Positions 30,727-37,800 of a stretch of 38,912 bases of DNA are shown here, in pieces. The stretch spans positions 1 through 38,912 of the forward strand of contig CAMBPP010000001.1 in NCBI GenBank assembly GCA_945869715.1, in the 5' to 3' direction. How positions within the stretch are numbered: position 1 is the stretch's first letter; each line of letters begins with the position of its first letter. This DNA is from Bifidobacterium breve (lineage in GTDB: Bacteria; Actinomycetota; Acidimicrobiia; Acidimicrobiales; Ilumatobacteraceae). A program made the position numbers and the translations under genes. The notes below the pieces were generated by a model. It ran no database searches. It was given only the letters and a program-made list of their open reading frames with translations, and was not told where the DNA came from.

Positions 30727-32064
30727 ATGCTCGAACAACAACGTGAATATGTTTTACGCACGGTGGAAGAACGCGGTGTACGCCTCGTTCGTCTGTGGTT
30801 CACCGACATATTGGGCAACTTGAAGTCGTTTGCCATTAGCCCTGCCGAATTAGAAAATGCACTCGAAGACGGAATGACCTTCGACGGTTCGTCTATTGAA
30901 GGTTTCAGCCGTGTGCAAGAAGCCGACGTGCTTGCCATTCCCGACCCCAACACTTTTGAAGTTCTGCCATGGGCCGACCCCAAGGGAACCGAAGCACGCG
31001 TATTTTGCAACATTCATAATCTCGATGGAACACCATTCGATGCCGACCCTCGCCAAGTGCTGAAGCGCAACCTCGATGCCGCCGTCAAACTCGGCTATGC
31101 GTTTTATATTGCGCCCGATATTGAATATTTCTATTTTGCTCCTCCGCAAAAAGGTGAACTTCCACAACCACTCGATGAAGGTGGTTTCTTCGACCTCACC
31201 ACTTCCGACATCGCAACTTCATTGCGCAAAGAAACCATTCGCACTCTTGAGACAATGGGAATTCCCGTTGAATACAGTTTCCATGAAGATGCACCGAGCC
31301 AGCACGAAATCGATTTACGTCATACCGATGCTCTCACCATGGCCGACAGCATTATGACCTTCCGTCTCGCAGTGCGTGAAGTTGCCGCAATGCACAACGT
31401 CCATGCGACCTTTATGCCAAAACCTCTTGAAGGAGTGCAAGGTTCGGGTATGCACCTGCACTTGTCTCTCTTTAAAGGTGAAGACAACGCGTTCTACGAC
31501 GAAAAAGACGCCTACAACTTGTCACCTACTGCAAAGTCATTTATGGCAGGTCTCTTGCGACACGCAGCAGAAATTACAGCGGTCACTAACCAAACTGTCA
31601 ACAGTTACAAACGACTTGTTCCTGGTTTCGAAGCACCTGTACATATTTCATGGGCACGCAACAACCGCAGTGGCCTCATTCGTGTGCCGGTACCTAAAAA
31701 AGGCAATGCCATGGCAACACGCATTGAATACCGTTCGCCCGATCCTGCTACTAACCCATACCTTGCGTTTTCCGTCATCCTTGCAGCAGGTCTGCGTGGC
31801 GTTGAGCAGGGTTACACACTTCCCGCCGAAGCCGATGCAAACTTATTTGAAATGAACGATGCAGATCTCAATAAATTGAGCATCGAACAACTACCACAGT
31901 CACTTTCTGACGCACTCAACATCATGGAACGTTCTGAACTTGTAGCAAGCGCACTTGGCGAACATATTTTTGAATGGTTCTTGCGCAATAAACGTGCGGA
32001 ATGGCGTGGCTACAAAACACAGGTCACTCCATTTGAACTCAACCGTTATCTTCGGTCGTTGTAG
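30727..32064 (+). CDS. glnA: type I glutamine synthetase (alpha-like, non-adenylylated)
   Basis: This is a second, class I glutamine synthetase. Family blocks are WFTDILGNLKSFAI, MTFDGSSIEGFSR, YIAPDIEYFYF, GVQGSGMHLHLSL, NSYKRLVPGFEAPVHISW and RIEYRSPDPATNPYLAFS. At 445 residues it has the short GSI-alpha length, and the late loop NLFEMNDADLNKLS lacks the Tyr that is adenylylated in GSI-beta enzymes. I chose the ATG at 30727 because GAGGAG lies nine bases upstream; an ATG at 30718 touches that site, and the frame is open to 30670. Regulation is probably transcriptional through the adjacent glnR. Confidence 0.93.
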   Translation: MLEQQREYVLRTVEERGVRLVRLWFTDILGNLKSFAISPAELENALEDGMTFDGSSIEGFSRVQEADVLAIPDPNTFEVLPWADPKGTEARVFCNIHNLDGTPFDADPRQVLKRNLDAAVKLGYAFYIAPDIEYFYFAPPQKGELPQPLDEGGFFDLTTSDIATSLRKETIRTLETMGIPVEYSFHEDAPSQHEIDLRHTDALTMADSIMTFRLAVREVAAMHNVHATFMPKPLEGVQGSGMHLHLSLFKGEDNAFYDEKDAYNLSPTAKSFMAGLLRHAAEITAVTNQTVNSYKRLVPGFEAPVHISWARNNRSGLIRVPVPKKGNAMATRIEYRSPDPATNPYLAFSVILAAGLRGVEQGYTLPAEADANLFEMNDADLNKLSIEQLPQSLSDALNIMERSELVASALGEHIFEWFLRNKRAEWRGYKTQVTPFELNRYLRSL

Positions 32065-32078
32065 GTCTTTTTTCCACA

Positions 32079-32759
32079 ATGGAATTCATCGTTGTATATC
32101 CCGAACCGGCAAACTACGACCTTGCCCGCACCCTCGACATGTCGGGGTACCGCTGGAAGGCTGTGTCGTCGCCCGAACAAGCTCTAGAGCACGAGCCCAC
32201 GACGGGTTGGGCTGGTGCTGTGGTCAACTGCGAAGACAATGCCGAAGCAGCGTGGGCCTTTTGTCGTGCGCTGCGCAAACGTGATGCACTGGCTTGCCCC
32301 ATCTTGGTTCTCATTTCTGGTGCTGAACTTGGGCAACTGGAGTTGCGCGATGAAAACTTCGACGATTTCTGCATCACTCCATTCCACCCACGCGAATTAG
32401 AAGCACGCTTGCGTCATCTCACTCATTCCGAGAGCGCTGTGGTACGCGCAGAGATGATTGACTACGCGGGTTTGAGTTTGAATCTCGAGACCTACCAGGC
32501 AACTTTTGAAGGCCAGCCCCTCGACCTCACGTACATGGAATATGAGTTGTTGAAGTTCCTTGCACAGAACCCGGGCAAAGTTTTCACACGAGAAATTTTG
32601 CTATCGCGTGTGTGGGGCTATGAGTACTACGGCGGTGCGCGCACGGTTGATGTGCATATTCGTCGACTCCGCGCAAAGCTGGGTGAAGAGCACGCCAACC
32701 TCATTCAAACAGTACGCAGCGTGGGCTACCGCTTTGGGCAGTCGCGCTGGAATGGCTAA
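32079..32759 (+). CDS. glnR: GlnR-like atypical OmpR-family regulator
   Basis: The C-terminal winged helix (about residues 125-222) reads LDLTYMEYELLKFLAQNPGK, EILLSRVWGYEYYGGARTVD and IQTVRSVGYRFG, close to what I recall of mycobacterial GlnR. The N-terminal half is a degenerate receiver: the position of the phospho-acceptor is Asn50 (VVNCED) and the acidic cluster at the first strand is missing, as expected for an orphan regulator that is not phosphorylated. No kinase gene is adjacent. It starts 14 bases after glnA and is probably co-transcribed. Control of glnII and glnA by binding the repeats at 29516-29553 is inference. Its 3' end overlaps the aberrant tail of the GDT1 reading frame. Confidence 0.82.
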   Translation: MEFIVVYPEPANYDLARTLDMSGYRWKAVSSPEQALEHEPTTGWAGAVVNCEDNAEAAWAFCRALRKRDALACPILVLISGAELGQLELRDENFDDFCITPFHPRELEARLRHLTHSESAVVRAEMIDYAGLSLNLETYQATFEGQPLDLTYMEYELLKFLAQNPGKVFTREILLSRVWGYEYYGGARTVDVHIRRLRAKLGEEHANLIQTVRSVGYRFGQSRWNG

Positions 32760-33339
32760 TACGTTTTACTATCCAGCAATTGCTCCTAGCCAAGCAACAC
32801 TGCAAAAAAGAAGAACGTTGTTGCTGCGCCAATTTTGATGGTGCGCTCTGGAAGTCGTGCCCCCTCGCACGGCCAACCACAATTGCCAGCGCATCGGCAA
32901 TCACCATTCCTACAGTGGAGCCCAACCATGTGCCCATAACTCCTTCGCGAGTTGCCAAGGTAATGGTGGCAAGCATTGTTTTGTCGCCAAGTTCGGCGAG
33001 AAAAAATACAGTTGCTACCGCTATCGCCACATGCTTTGCCGTTTTGTTTGCCCGTGCCGTGTCGTCGTCGGTGAGTTCATCACCACGCAGAGTCCATAGT
33101 CCAAAACCGACGAATGCAAGAGCAGCCACCGCATTAATGAGTTGCGTGGGTAGCGCTGCCCCCAACATGGCACCAATGCCAACAGAAGCAAGGTGAACAA
33201 GAGCTGTTGCAAGCGTGATGCCAATAAGAACGGGAAGAGTTTTATAACGAGTGGCAAAAGCCAATACCATTAACTGGCTTTTGTCACCGAGTTCTGCAAC
33301 AAAAATAACTCCAAGGCTAAGAAAGAATGCGTGAAACAC
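32701..33339 (-). CDS. TMEM165/GDT1 family cation transporter, C-terminus frameshifted
   Basis: GDT1 proteins are membrane transporters, probably for Mn2+ or Ca2+. Both family motifs are intact (VAELGDKSQLMVLAF near residue 15 and LAELGDKTMLATITLA near 115), with five recognisable helices. After IVVGRARG (about residue 159) the frame continues as a polar, unrelated sequence that overlaps glnR by 59 bases. One base of insertion in the five-C run at 32860-32864 restores ARLPERTIKIGAA followed by a Phe-rich final helix and a TAG at 32786-32788, giving 184 residues and no overlap. So the intended gene is 32786-33339. The start is GTG, overlapping the amidohydrolase stop. Confidence 0.85.
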   Translation of the reverse strand: MFHAFFLSLGVIFVAELGDKSQLMVLAFATRYKTLPVLIGITLATALVHLASVGIGAMLGAALPTQLINAVAALAFVGFGLWTLRGDELTDDDTARANKTAKHVAIAVATVFFLAELGDKTMLATITLATREGVMGTWLGSTVGMVIADALAIVVGRARGHDFQSAPSKLAQQQRSSFLQCCLARSNCWIVKRISHSSATAQSGSPRCVLFE

Positions 33340-34706
33340 TAAGCGAGTTTCTGAATGCGTCGAGAATGAATGGCGTGAGTACGCAACATCTCATCTACTT
33401 TTGCACTCACTAATTCTTTGTTGCGCACTACGGCTTTACCCTGCACAACGGTGTCGCGCGCACTCAGTGGCCCACAACGAAGCCATGCCTCAATGGGGTC
33501 GGCAAGCGCACCAGCAAAGGCAGGGCCGGTGAGTTGCCAAATGGCTAGGTCGCCCACTGCTCCAACACTTATTTCACCAATTTCACCAACACGACCCAAG
33601 CAACCTGCGCCGCCGATGGTTGCCATCTCTAACGCCATGCGTGCTGTTCCGGCGTGTGCGCCACTCTTCAGTTTTGCCACCAACATTGCTTGTCGTGCTT
33701 CTAACCACAACGATGCGCTGTCGGCTGAGGAAGACCCATCTACTCCAAGGCCAACATGTACACCTGCAGCACGCATGTCAACCACTGGCGAGATACCTGA
33801 TGCCAAAATGAGATTGCTACTTGGGCAATGTGCAGCACCCACTCCTGCAGCACCTAAACGTTTCACTTCATCATCATTCGGCATCACAGCGTGCGCCAAC
33901 CAAGTTCTATTGGTGCACCAACCTGTTCGCTCTAAATACTCCATGGGGCGACAACCAAAAGTTGCAATGGAGAAAGCATCGTCTTCGCTATTTTCAGCAA
34001 AGTGTGTGTGCAGACGCACATCAAGTTGTTCGGCAAGTTCAGCTGAACGCACCATCAGTTGTTCGGTCACACTAAAAGGTGAACAGGGTGCAAGTGCAAT
34101 ACGCACCATTGCCCCATGCGCACGATCGTGGTGTTTGGCTACTGCTTCGCTAGACAGGCGCAAGATGTCGTCATCGTCTTGCACCACATCGTCAGGTGGA
34201 AGCCCACCATCTTTCACGCTCAAAGACATCGAGCCACGCGTGGGGTGAAAGCGCATTCCTATGTCTTTTGCGGCATCAATTTCTGCAGTGAGTAAATCAC
34301 CTGCACCGTGCGGATGTAAATACAAATGATCGGTAGAGGTTGTACAACCAGACAGTGCCAGTTCTGCAAGACCTACCCATGCGCTTACATGAACTGCTTC
34401 TTCATCAATAGCGCGCCACAATGGGTACAACGTTTGTAGCCAACCGAAAAGTGGCGCATTGGTCATTGGTGGGTACGCGCGCGTGAGGTTTTGATACAGG
34501 TGATGATGTGTATTAATCAGGCCCGGCGTTACCAAACAGTTGCTTGCATCAATGACTTCCGCAGCTTCAGGTGGAACATCGAGCGAAGAACCCACACCCG
34601 AAATGAGCCCGTTGGTAATAGCTACCCAACCACCTGGTAATTCACGTCGAGTGGAATCGACCGTTGCTACTAACAGCGCATTGCGCACCAGCAGGTCGGC
34701 GCGCAT
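33339..34706 (-). CDS. amidohydrolase, 8-oxoguanine deaminase-like
   Basis: This is a TIM-barrel amidohydrolase of the atrazine chlorohydrolase/8-oxoguanine deaminase group. Metal ligands are in TPGLINTHHHLYQ, LHTHFAEN, TWLAHAV and LGVDGSSSAD. The stretch YPPMTNAPLFGWLQTLYPLW with the HHHLYQNLTRA start closely resembles enzymes assigned to 8-oxoguanine deamination to urate, but S-adenosylhomocysteine-type and cytosine-type relatives cannot be excluded from sequence alone. Its ATG is five bases after the small membrane protein gene; ridA lies before that. RidA removes reactive imines, so the operon may deal with damaged or deaminated metabolites. Confidence 0.87.
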   Translation of the reverse strand: MRADLLVRNALLVATVDSTRRELPGGWVAITNGLISGVGSSLDVPPEAAEVIDASNCLVTPGLINTHHHLYQNLTRAYPPMTNAPLFGWLQTLYPLWRAIDEEAVHVSAWVGLAELALSGCTTSTDHLYLHPHGAGDLLTAEIDAAKDIGMRFHPTRGSMSLSVKDGGLPPDDVVQDDDDILRLSSEAVAKHHDRAHGAMVRIALAPCSPFSVTEQLMVRSAELAEQLDVRLHTHFAENSEDDAFSIATFGCRPMEYLERTGWCTNRTWLAHAVMPNDDEVKRLGAAGVGAAHCPSSNLILASGISPVVDMRAAGVHVGLGVDGSSSADSASLWLEARQAMLVAKLKSGAHAGTARMALEMATIGGAGCLGRVGEIGEISVGAVGDLAIWQLTGPAFAGALADPIEAWLRCGPLSARDTVVQGKAVVRNKELVSAKVDEMLRTHAIHSRRIQKLA

Positions 34707-34711
34707 GGTAT

Positions 34712-34867
34712 TTATATGTTGAGATCGAGAAGTTCGCTGTCGGCGTTACGCGCTTCACCGTCTTTATACAAAAGGTGACCCAAAAGTGCTGCAATGACAG
34801 CAGTAGAAAGCCCAACGATGATGGGGAAGATCACAAGTGCGATAACGAGAATGATGGCGCCAGGCAT
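34712..34867 (-). CDS. 51-residue membrane protein of unknown function
   Basis: The reading frame encodes one long N-terminal hydrophobic helix (PGAIILVIALVIFPIIVGLS continuing to about residue 34), then a charged tail ending SELLDLNI. The pattern of a helix followed by a short acidic tail and SELLDLN looks conserved rather than random. The ATG at 34865-34867 lies four bases after the ridA stop, and the stop lies five bases before the amidohydrolase ATG, so it fits exactly between two genes of one operon. No function can be assigned. Confidence 0.65.
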   Translation of the reverse strand: MPGAIILVIALVIFPIIVGLSTAVIAALLGHLLYKDGEARNADSELLDLNI

Positions 34868-34871
34868 GTAG

Positions 34872-35285
34872 TTAGCGTAGTGGCTTGTAGGCCCAAGCTT
34901 CTATCTCCACTTGGCCATTTGCGGGAAGCGATGCAACACCAATGGTGCTGCGTGCGGGGCGGCTGTTGCCAAAGCCTGCAACATAGGCCTCGTTAAAGAT
35001 GCTAAAGGTTTCCATGTCGGTGAGGAAACAGAGGGTTTTTTTCACATCATTAATGTTTGCGCCCATTTCGGCGAGACGCTCTTTCAGATTCTTCACGGCT
35101 TGCGTGGTTTGAGCCGACACACCTTTTTGCAATACACCGTCTTTGAGACCGAGCTGGCCAGACACAATGATCCAGTCACCGGCACGCACAACTGGGGTGT
35201 ACGGCCCAATAGGTGTGGGTGTTTTTTTAGCCGGAGCTTTTTTCGCAGGGGCTTTTTTTGCTGGTGCTGTCTTTTTTGCTGCCAT
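34872..35285 (-). CDS. ridA: RidA family imine/enamine deaminase with Lys/Ala-rich N-terminal tail
   Basis: RidA proteins hydrolyse reactive enamine/imine intermediates such as 2-aminoacrylate. The conserved core starts at PIGPYTPVVRAGDW and includes IIVSGQLGLKDG, CFLTDMETFSIFNEAY, SRPARSTIGVASLP with the substrate-binding Arg, and QVEIEAWAY with the catalytic-site Glu. The first 23 residues are unusual: APAKK repeated three times, resembling the basic tails of actinobacterial DNA-binding proteins. I chose the ATG at 35283-35285 with TAGAGT six bases upstream; a GTG at 35289-35291 would add two residues. Confidence 0.92.
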   Translation of the reverse strand: MAAKKTAPAKKAPAKKAPAKKTPTPIGPYTPVVRAGDWIIVSGQLGLKDGVLQKGVSAQTTQAVKNLKERLAEMGANINDVKKTLCFLTDMETFSIFNEAYVAGFGNSRPARSTIGVASLPANGQVEIEAWAYKPLR

Positions 35286-35291
35286 AGGCAC

Positions 35292-35297
35292 ACTCTA
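35292..35297 (-). promoter_or_regulatory. candidate -10 hexamer for ridA
   Basis: TAGAGT on the minus strand ends six bases before the ridA ATG, in keeping with a leaderless transcript. It lies 21 bases from the opposing -10 at 35319-35324, so the two promoters share a 47-base gap. Confidence 0.35.
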
Positions 35298-35318
35298 ACT
35301 TCCTCACGCTTCCTCATC

Positions 35319-35324
35319 TATAAT
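35319..35324 (+). promoter_or_regulatory. consensus -10 box for the Tat lipoprotein gene
   Basis: A perfect TATAAT stands eight bases before the ATG at 35333, which would place the transcription start one or two bases before, or at, the start codon. The -35 position 17 bases upstream (TAACTT) is a poor match. Confidence 0.5.
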
Positions 35325-35332
35325 TTGGCATC

Positions 35333-36220
35333 ATGCAATTTTCTCGTCGGCAATTTCTCATTCGCGGTGCGGGTGCTGGGCTTTCTGTTGCTCTTGCTCC
35401 TTCGCTCCTCGCAGCCTGTGGTGGAAGTGGCGGCAAAACACTCGACCTCAACACAGTCAGCTTGGTGCAGCGCTTTCCCAAAGAGGTGCTCACCCCGGGT
35501 CGCATTCGCTTGCCCATGTCGTTAGGTAATGCAGAGGGAGTCATCTCCACTCAAAGCGGAGTAAAAATCCCCGAGTCCCTGCGATTTGTGGTGTCCGATC
35601 TCGATGGCAATGCGCTCTTTGAAGACGACTTTATTGTGCGGGCTCATATCACCGATGTTCCACAGCCGTATTGGCCTCTCGTTGTAGATCTCAAAGAGCC
35701 CGGTACCTACATCATTTCACTCCTCAACGCCGATGCTGCTGGCGCGGCATTTCAAATAACGCCAGCAAGCGAAGTTGCTATTCCAACAGTTGGGTTGCCA
35801 TTGCCCGCCATCGATACACCAACAACACAAAATGCACGTGGCATCACCCCCATTTGTACTCGCAAGCCAGAACCATGTCCGCTTCACGATGTGAATTTGC
35901 GCGATGCCCTCACGATGGGTAAACCGGTGGTGTATCTCTTAGGTACACCTGCGTATTGTCAAACAGGTACATGCACGCCGGCGCTCGATGCCTTGCTCGA
36001 TGCCCACAAGAGCTTCGGCGACCAGGCAGTTTTTATTCATGCCGAGGTGTACAGCGACAACACTGCAACAGTTTCTGCGCCAGCAGTAACGGCACACAAA
36101 ATGACATTTGAACCCGCGCTTTTTATTACAGACGCCAAGGGAAAACTTGTTGAACGACTAGACGCAATTTTTGACAGCAGCGAAGTGCTCGACGCACTAA
36201 GCCGAAATGGAATTAGCTAA
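35333..36220 (+). CDS. Tat-exported lipoprotein with thioredoxin-like domain
   Basis: The N-terminus has a twin-arginine signal (SRRQFLIRGAGAG) and a lipobox LLAAC with Cys29 as the lipid anchor, followed by GGSGG. Residues from about 175 on look like a thioredoxin-type fold: PLHDVNLRDALTMGKPVVYL, then YCQTGTCTPALDALLDAHKS where two cysteines are separated by four residues, and the late MTFEPALFITDAKGKLVERL containing the cis-Pro-like P. The central part is a beta-rich domain of unknown type. It may act as a redox protein outside the membrane; the CxxxxC spacing differs from the usual CxxC. The stop overlaps the erpA stop by eight bases, convergently. Confidence 0.83.
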   Translation: MQFSRRQFLIRGAGAGLSVALAPSLLAACGGSGGKTLDLNTVSLVQRFPKEVLTPGRIRLPMSLGNAEGVISTQSGVKIPESLRFVVSDLDGNALFEDDFIVRAHITDVPQPYWPLVVDLKEPGTYIISLLNADAAGAAFQITPASEVAIPTVGLPLPAIDTPTTQNARGITPICTRKPEPCPLHDVNLRDALTMGKPVVYLLGTPAYCQTGTCTPALDALLDAHKSFGDQAVFIHAEVYSDNTATVSAPAVTAHKMTFEPALFITDAKGKLVERLDAIFDSSEVLDALSRNGIS

Positions 36221-36533
36221 AGCTGTTTCCACAACCGCAGGTGCGGCTGGCATTTGGATTGTTAATTGCAAAACCTGCGTCTTGCAAGCCATCTTTGTAG
36301 TCGAGGCTTGCGCCTTCAAGAAGCTGTGCTGAGGCTGGGTCAACAACCACCCGTACATCACCAAAGGTGAGTGTTTGGTCATCAGAGGCAACATCGCCAT
36401 CAAAATACATCTCGTACGAGAAACCTGAGCAACCACCAGGGCGAACGGCAACGCGTAAAGCGAGTTCGGTTGCCCCTTCAGCCTCAAGCAATTGCTTGAC
36501 CTTGACTGCTGCTGTATCGGTAAGAGTGATCAT
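36213..36533 (-). CDS. erpA: iron-sulfur cluster insertion protein, ErpA/IscA type
   Basis: A-type carriers hold and hand over Fe-S clusters. The three conserved cysteines are in RPGGCSGFSYEM and in the C-terminal TCGCGNSF. The ATG at 36531-36533 (106 residues) gives the normal start ITLTDTAAVKVKQLL; the frame is open to 36578 but would overlap mrp. TATCAT six bases upstream suggests a leaderless mRNA. It is divergent from mrp, itself an Fe-S carrier, with 28 bases between the start codons, and many Fe-S enzymes of the window (complex I, Rieske, ferredoxin) need such carriers. Confidence 0.94.
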   Translation of the reverse strand: MITLTDTAAVKVKQLLEAEGATELALRVAVRPGGCSGFSYEMYFDGDVASDDQTLTFGDVRVVVDPASAQLLEGASLDYKDGLQDAGFAINNPNASRTCGCGNSFS

Positions 36534-36539
36534 GAGCCA

Positions 36540-36545
36540 ATGATA
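36540..36545 (-). promoter_or_regulatory. candidate -10 hexamer for erpA
   Basis: TATCAT on the minus strand matches TATAAT at five of six bases and ends six bases before the erpA ATG. Confidence 0.45.
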
Positions 36546-36549
36546 GCGG

Positions 36550-36555
36550 TACATT
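36550..36555 (+). promoter_or_regulatory. candidate -10 hexamer for mrp
   Basis: TACATT ends six bases before the mrp ATG. It faces the erpA -10 with four bases between them, so the -35 region of each promoter would lie within or next to the opposite coding sequence. Confidence 0.4.
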
Positions 36556-36561
36556 GGACTC

Positions 36562-37800
36562 ATGGCGAGTGCAGACAAGAACCTTTCTCAGGGAACCGCC
36601 CCGGGCTTCGAGGGCACATTGCCGAGCCCCGAGACCATTCGCCACCTTCTGCGTGCGGTTATTGACCCCGAGCTCGGCGACAACATCGTTGACCTTGGCA
36701 TGGTGGGCGATATTTCGGTTTCGCCCGAGGGCCTCATTCGCATCGGAGTCAAGCTCACTATTAAGGGCTGCCCCTTGCGTGCACAAATTAAGAAAGACAT
36801 TGAGTCGCGGGTGAAGACACATCCACTCATCACCAAGGTGTCAATCGACTGGGGTGAAATGACTCCTGAAGAGCGCACCGCTGTCATGACCCGTGCGCGG
36901 TGGAATGCAAAAGAACAGGCACCCGCAACTCAAGTGCCCATCAATGCTCGCGTGCTTGCTATTGCAAGTGGCAAAGGTGGTGTCGGAAAAAGTTCAGTAA
37001 CGGTCAACCTTGCTGCAGCATTAGCCGCACAAGGAAACATCGTGGGTGTTCTCGACGCCGACATTTGGGGCTTCTCCATTCCCCGCATGCTCGGTATGCC
37101 CGATCGACTTCAAGCAGAAAAAGTTGATGGCCATGAAAAACCAATGATCATTCCTAATGAACGTGTGCTCGGAAATGGCGTGCTGAAAGTTGTGTCAACA
37201 GGAATGCTTGTTGAAGATGAAGGCACCGCACTCATGTGGCGTGGGCTCATGCTCACAAAAGCTGTTGAACAATTTTTACACGATGTGCACTGGGGCCACC
37301 TCGACTACCTACTTATTGATATGCCACCAGGAACTGGTGACGTACAAATGGGTCTTGCCCGCATGTTGCCGCGCACCGACCTCATCATCGTCACCACTCC
37401 CGCTGTCTCTGCACAAAAAGTTGCTATTCGTGCCGCCGATATGGCGCAACGAAGTTTCTTGCGTGTCGCTGGTGTCATTGAAAATATGACCTCATTTGAA
37501 TGCGACCATGGCAACTCATATGCGCTGTTTGGAACAGGTGGCGGTACAACTTTGGCCAACGAAATTGGCGCCGAGTTATTAGGTCAAATTCCTATTGAGG
37601 CAACAGTGTCATTGGGTGGCGACACCGGAGAGCCCGTTGCATTGCACAATACCGGAAAAGCAGCAATTGAATTCCACAACATCGCGCGCAAACTCATTGC
37701 CCAAACAATTGCCCAGTCAGAAATGTCGGGGTGCAGTGCAAGAATAGAAGAAGTTGCTGTTCCTGTAGCAGTGCGCTCGCGCACTGAAGCATCAAGCTAA
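36562..37800 (+). CDS. mrp: Mrp/NBP35-type ATP-binding Fe-S carrier (ApbC)
   Basis: Mrp proteins are P-loop ATPases that bind and transfer Fe-S clusters. The N-terminal 90 residues are a MIP18/DUF59 domain (AVIDPELGDNIVDLGMVGDI, LTIKGCPLRAQI). The ATPase domain has the deviant Walker A SGKGGVGKSSVTVNLA, DADIWGFSIPRMLG and LIDMPPGTGDVQ. At the cluster-binding position typical CxxC is replaced by FECDHGNSY, so only one Cys is present with a His two residues later. At 412 residues the length is normal for the fused form, with a basic C-terminal tail. The stop overlaps the NUDIX gene convergently by nine bases. Confidence 0.93.
   Translation: MASADKNLSQGTAPGFEGTLPSPETIRHLLRAVIDPELGDNIVDLGMVGDISVSPEGLIRIGVKLTIKGCPLRAQIKKDIESRVKTHPLITKVSIDWGEMTPEERTAVMTRARWNAKEQAPATQVPINARVLAIASGKGGVGKSSVTVNLAAALAAQGNIVGVLDADIWGFSIPRMLGMPDRLQAEKVDGHEKPMIIPNERVLGNGVLKVVSTGMLVEDEGTALMWRGLMLTKAVEQFLHDVHWGHLDYLLIDMPPGTGDVQMGLARMLPRTDLIIVTTPAVSAQKVAIRAADMAQRSFLRVAGVIENMTSFECDHGNSYALFGTGGGTTLANEIGAELLGQIPIEATVSLGGDTGEPVALHNTGKAAIEFHNIARKLIAQTIAQSEMSGCSARIEEVAVPVAVRSRTEASS

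Noticed and set aside
36213..36220. Convergent overlap of stop codons (also 37792-37800) as a sign of frameshift
   Set aside because: Both partners have complete family-typical C-termini, so these are ordinary compact convergent ends, unlike the GDT1-glnR overlap.
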